NCBI GenBank assembly: GCA_008828725.1
Contig: MEHQ01004417.1
Location: 62,001-126,000, forward strand
DNA length: 64,000 nucleotides
From: Saccharina japonica
Lineage: Eukaryota; Sar; Phaeophyceae; Laminariales; Laminariaceae
Direction of reading: 5' to 3'
Shown here: positions 37,201-43,200 of the stretch, piece after piece
Position numbering within the stretch: position 1 is the first letter of the stretch
Layout: every line of letters starts with the position of its first letter
Made by a program: the position numbers and the translations under genes
The notes under the pieces: model-generated
The model's input: the letters and a program-made list of their open reading frames with translations, nothing else
What the model was told of the DNA's origin: nothing
Database searches by the model: none

Positions 37201-40200
37201 AGCCAGAAATAGGTGATACGCAAGCTGACTAGCCGAGAATATGTGTACCTGCGCACTTTGAGCCATTTATAGGTACAATGGGGTGCAGGCGCAATATCAG
37301 GCGGCCCAGTAAGCCTTTTCCGGTGTGCAATATTAAGTGTACCTATAAATGGCTCAAAGTGCGTAGGTATACCTATTTTTGGCTAATGCCCATAATTTTA
37401 TATCACACGGTGCTTTCTCGCCCGTCCAAAATAAGCTCCTATATACTACCATTGATACCGCAAGTTGTTTTGGTCTCCCCGGCCCCTCGCTTGCTTGCCT
37501 CGTGTCCTTTTCGCTGGGAATGGATGGCGACGAGCCCTTGCCGCTTCGAACGCCCACATTGCACTCCCCTCTGACTCCGATTGGTCTGAGGAATGCCCAG
37601 GCGATTTTTGCCAGGCCGTCACCCTGAACGATAACAAAAAAAAAGACGCGAGCAGGACAGCACAAACAAGGCGGCACTTTTGTGATGGGGAAGCATCAAG
37701 CCGTTTGACCTGAGGCAAACGAAGAAGCGATCGACAGCTTAATATGTTAGCGGAGCGCCACCACTCCCCCAAAGAATTTTCCGTGTGAGTGTGTGTAGAA
37801 TTTCTAGAGTGTATACGACCCTAAACAAGCGCTACACACAACAGTACGGAGGCGAGATGTTTACTCTCAAAGTCCCTCCCCACCTCGGAGTATATTTCAA
37901 AGCTCTTTTCACGGTACCGTCCGTGCGCGCACACAAACTCAAATCACACGCTTGAGAGGAGGAAGGGCAAACAACCAACGAAAAACAGTATCGTGTCATT
38001 GGCGCAACAACCACCACCAAGTAACCGAAAAAAAAAGTTCGCACGAAAAACACGCTCTTGCGTGTGCGCACCTCCATCGAGGTTGTCAGGGGGTACATGG
38101 GAGGAGGCGTGGTATTTGCGCACCTTACGGGCCTCCTTTCGAGACAAGGCGGTCGCCACATCGACGAGCTCGAACAGCACAAGGGCTTCCGGGGCGAGCA
38201 GGCGCCGGTAGCTCTCGGCGAACACCAAAGACTCTTCCCACATCGGCGTCGACGACCTCATGGTCATCACCCATGGCTGGGTGGCCGCGGGCGGAACGGC
38301 TTCGCAGGCTTGTCCGGTCTCGAGCCTAGTTCCCTTTGTCTATATTATCGAGGGGAGAAGGGGGGGGGGGGGGGGGGGGGGGGGGGAGGGAGGGATGGTC
38401 AACACAAGAGAGCGGGCGAGAAAAAAACATACATAGCCTACGAGGCAATCACGAAATAAATGGAGGGGATCACGCGTAAAGTCGGACCAGCGTCCGCCGT
38501 ATCACGAACAGCGAGCGAGCGGAGGACGAGGAGGAGGAGGAGGAGGGGGAGGAAAAGGCGGGGGTTGGTTGGTCGGAAAGGGAGGGCTGACTGTACGTGG
38601 GGATCGTTCAGACGTTTTTCGCTACTTCTGTTATTGCTAGGCAGGGAAGTCGTTTCGCGAACCTTAACCCTCTCAACGTTCATCTTATCAACAACCGTAG
38701 TGTAAGGTGCACGTCACTCACAGTCGAGAGGTCCCACGTCGTTCGCTCTTCGAACGTGGTAGTCGCGCCCCCGGCGGCAGCAGCCTTCGCCCTCGCCTCT
38801 CCCGCCAACACCCCTTCACCTCTCCCCTCCCTCGGCGGGTTTCGGGCTCCGGCAAGCGCTGGATGTGGGTTACCCACCGCCCCCGGCGCACCCGTGTCTG
38901 TACCGGCATCCCTGGAACGCACGCCTGGCGACGCCTCCAGTGGTGGTGACGTACGTCCCCCAAATTTTCCAGCAACACTCCGTTCTGGGCTCGAGTCAGC
39001 CCCTCTCTCCTACAGGGGTAGGGTGCGAGGGTGGGGGCATTGAAAACATCGCGCGCAGGATGGCGTAGTTGTCGCGTGAGTATTTCCATGTTTTAACCCT
39101 CCGGAGATTGACCACTCCGTCTGGCCTGCATTACACTCAGCTTGCAAAAAATGAGTTTCGACGAAATCCTCGATCTCACAGCTGTTTTTTTTTTATTTAT
39201 TTTTTTAATATATAGGGCTTGGCTTGCAGCAGGAAAGGTCTCTTTGCCTGGCATCATATGCGGCAAGTCTCGAACGGCATATTTCGTATTTCCGCGTTGT
39301 ACTCTGCGGGACTGCCGAACAAACATTTGTCGTCTTACCTCCATCATAGAGCATGAAACTAAAGAGCTCTACGAGGCGAGCCTTCAACGTACACTCTCCA
39401 ACCATGGCATGTATCCCCCTTCCCCCCTGATCGCATCGCGTAGTGTGTATACGGTAAGGCACCCACGAGGCAGATACATATTAGTAATTCCCATTGCTGT
39501 CTCTGGAAGTGGCCACACCAGAAATTAAACCAATTCATTGGAGGCTGTCGTCCATATGCAAGTCCTCCTCATATAGGCGGTTCTTAGCAGGATGCAGCTC
39601 ACCCTCCATGCGACTCGCCCAATACCTCACGGCGCTTCGCGATTGGTGCAAGCAATGTCTTTCTGGTCGGTGAAAACCCGACGTGCTCCGTCCCGGCATC
39701 GTAGGGATGCGAGGGTTAATGGTCATACGACTACGGCGGCGCACGACATAAGTACCCCCCCCCCCCCTTCCCCCCTCCCGACTCCTCGAAAGGGATGCGT
39801 GGTAAATGGTCAAATGACTATGGTAACTAACAAACGAGGACACCCCCCCCCCCCCCACTGTCCGGCTTTTGTCTTTTGTCGGCACACGGTGTAGGCCTCA
39901 ACACGTCTCCGTCAGAGAGTAGCCCGGCAGCAAAAGACAGCCAGTCACCCGTGAACTAAACAAATAGCGATGGCGTGCCGCCACAAGCAGTCCGCAGCTA
40001 GAGTAAGTGACTCCTTCGTTTCTGCAAAATACGAGCAGTAGTGTGTACGTATGCCTTATGCCTGGTGCCCTCTTACCCCGGGGGTACTCTGGGCGGGGTC
40101 AATTAGTCGCTTGCCCCCCGTCTCAGGTCTATATAGCGTCATACCGTAAGTTCTATATATGCATTATGTATACCATCGCGCCCACCCCCGCCCACCGTTT

Positions 40201-43200
40201 TCCATCCCAACCCGATCGAAGCATTCTTCAGGTGGGCCGTTTGAGTTGTCCCACCATGAACGCGAGCGGCAAAATCAGGATGCTTATATTGTATGCAGAT
40301 GCTAGCAGAATGTCGTCATGAGGCCCCTCTGTCGGGTAGACCTCAGCCCGTCTACGTAGCTGCTGTGATACGGAATACCAGTAGAATGCTTCTTCTTCCA
40401 TAAAAACAAGAAAACAAAAAGTGAAAAGAGCAAGCAAAATGTAACGCGTTTGGTTGGTTGCACTCTCCGAACCAACGTAGTTGTGCGACGATGGAATGCC
40501 TTTTTTTTGCCGGGAGAGCAGTTCGTGTCTTTTTATCGACCCGTCACCGATGCATAAGGCGTTCTGCATTGTAGGTGAAAATATTACCTCCGGGTTGGCA
40601 GTTCTAGTGATATATCGCCCCGTGGACGAGTCGACGATGTGTACGACGATCATGGGCCCAGTAATGCGAGAGTCCTCGGGGAGTGCGTCCGTAGAAATGA
40701 CGTGTACCCTGTGGCGTCCGTGGGGATAAAAGGTAGTTAAAATGGTGAGAGGTGTGAATGCGACAAAATCGGCATGAGCGGTGCTCCCGTGTGTGTGTCT
40801 GTGTGTCAGGAGCACGAAAATAACATTGTGCACGCGTGATAGGTTCGGCTGCGGACTGAACAGGGCACGAGACGTGGCGTTCGACCACGCGAGGGGTGCG
40901 GTGGCCAGCATCATTGGCCTGCTGTGGCCGTGTGCTTTCAAACACCTCTTTATATGGGAGACTTCCATACTTTTCTTCAAGGCAACGTAGTCCCTCGGGC
41001 GTAAACGCAGATATAAATCCGTATTATTTAATCCCGCTACGTATTATATATTCCTGGTATATATAAATATGTAAAACGCTGACAATTTTTTTCAACACAA
41101 TTAGAAAGCCCACAACACGCTCTCCTGCTTGGAGCAGCACGAGCATGAGGGGGAGCGAATCGCAACACATGGAGACCACAGGGCGCACCAAAGTCTGATC
41201 GAGATCCCATGATATGATAGCAGTTAATGGGGGGGGGGCAATGCTCCCGTACAAGTGCCTTTCTATCAATACGAAGCTACTCAAAATTACTTGGTTGAGA
41301 GATCGAATGCTGGTCCTGCCGACGACGGAAAAAGTACATTTCCTCGGAGGCTTGTCGCCTGAGATATAGCCTAAACAGGTATCGCACGTGCTACACGACG
41401 GATTTGTGTTTCCACATCCATGCTTCTCTCTCCCGATAAAGAGCTGACCAAGATTACCTTGCCCGAGTGTAAGGCGTATCGTACGAATTCAAGTATGCAT
41501 AACGCCTAACCCACATGTACAACATAACAACAGCTCCACAATAAGTCCAATCAGACACCGGCGGCGTGGAGTGAGACGCTGTGCTCCGCTGGAAGGGGTC
41601 AAGATCCACGCCCAGTCGGGTGGAAAAGCACTACCAGATACATCCGAAAGTATAGTGCAACATGAATTTCTTCGGAATTGCGTCGACACATGCGGCGCTT
41701 AGCATTGCAGAGGGATGATTGGGACCACAATCGGCCCGCACAGTATATGCGCCCCCCCCCCCCCGTCGTGGTACTCAAGGAGCGAAAACACGACTAAAAA
41801 ATGCGGGCGGCGCAAGCAAAGGGTAGGACAACACTGCACATTTGGAGCACATGTTTTGAAGGCGGCACGTCGGCCGTGACGCTGTCTCACCTTATTACGT
41901 CCTCTTCGAGAGCAGCTCTGCGCGGCCGAATCCTTGCGTGAGACTGCAATCACCAATCACGGAGTACAGCAGGATGTGTATGCAAGGACACTTTAAGTGT
42001 TGCGGGCGTCCAATTCCTGGCGGATGAGCAAAGCAAGGTGCTATGCCTACGAAACGCTGCGTACGAGTGCGCGTAAAGCTCTCGTAGACTATGGCGGGGA
42101 GACATAATATCGGGCGATCATTTTGCGCTCTGGTAAAGAGCGTCACGGACTGAGGGGGCGCGTCACGATGGGGGGCGGGGGGGGGGGGGTGCGTGTGCTC
42201 TGATGCAACCTAAAATTACAAAAATAGAGAAGAAAGAAACAAAATCGAGGGTGTCGCATGCGCCGAAATCGCACGATTAAAGGGTCTTCGTAAATATGGT
42301 ACGTAGCGTATATACCTGGTATTGCCTAGTAGGCAAGAAAATACCGAAAGCGAACATAAAATATGTTGACCAGCTATTCACAGTACAGCCCTTCAACCCC
42401 TGAACTCATTCGGCACCCGCCCTTAACATCCCCACACCTCTCGTACGCCAAGCACGCCGCTTACCTTCACGTCACCGTCCGGGAGACGAGCGAGACCCAC
42501 GCCCGACCACGGCCGCGCCACCACCCCCCCAAACCACCCGTAAAGCACGTTCTCCACCGCCCCTACGGCGGGCCGGCCCGCCCCCGAGACAACCGTGCCG
42601 TCGTGGTCTCCAGCAGCGTCGTCGAGCTTATCCCACCCTCCTAGGCGCCGCCACGGTGGCATGCGTCGGTGCCCGAGACGCGGGGTGCCGCGGTGAGATG
42701 ACGCCGTGGGAGACGAACCCCGGGGGCCGGTTGTTTGTTCAGCAGCTCCCTCCGTTTTTTTCCCTGGCACTCTCTGTTCCTCGTTTTGCCGCCTCGTGGC
42801 CAGGCTGCGGAACATGCTTTGCTTGCGCTGTGCACGCTTGTAGTTGCTGTTGGAAGTGTGAATAGGCGCGTTTTCGTCGCCTCGGAGCGACGCCCCTGTC
42901 CCAACTCCTGCCGGTGAGCTGGCGGTGGTGGTGGTGATAGTGGTACCCGGACGATTGCCTGCCGTGGCGGCTTTTTGTCTGTTGGTGGCGGCGGCGGCGG
43001 CAGTCTCGCCGCTGGTGATGCTGCTGTTTGACCATCCCAGCGAACGCGCGCTCGAGCTAAGCCGACGAAGGTGGCCTGAAAGCTGGCTTCTTTGGTGTTT
43101 CATGCCGTTGATGGTGGGAGTGGAACTGACAGCACCACCGCCGCCACCGCCACTCTCGAAACCACGTCTAGCGTGGTGGCGGCGCCTTCGTGGGTCGTCT

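Noticed and set aside
40228-40980. 250-codon minus-strand frame as one gene
   Set aside because: Only 40588-40708 matches jouberin and has splice sites; the rest is unrelated intron that happens to be open.
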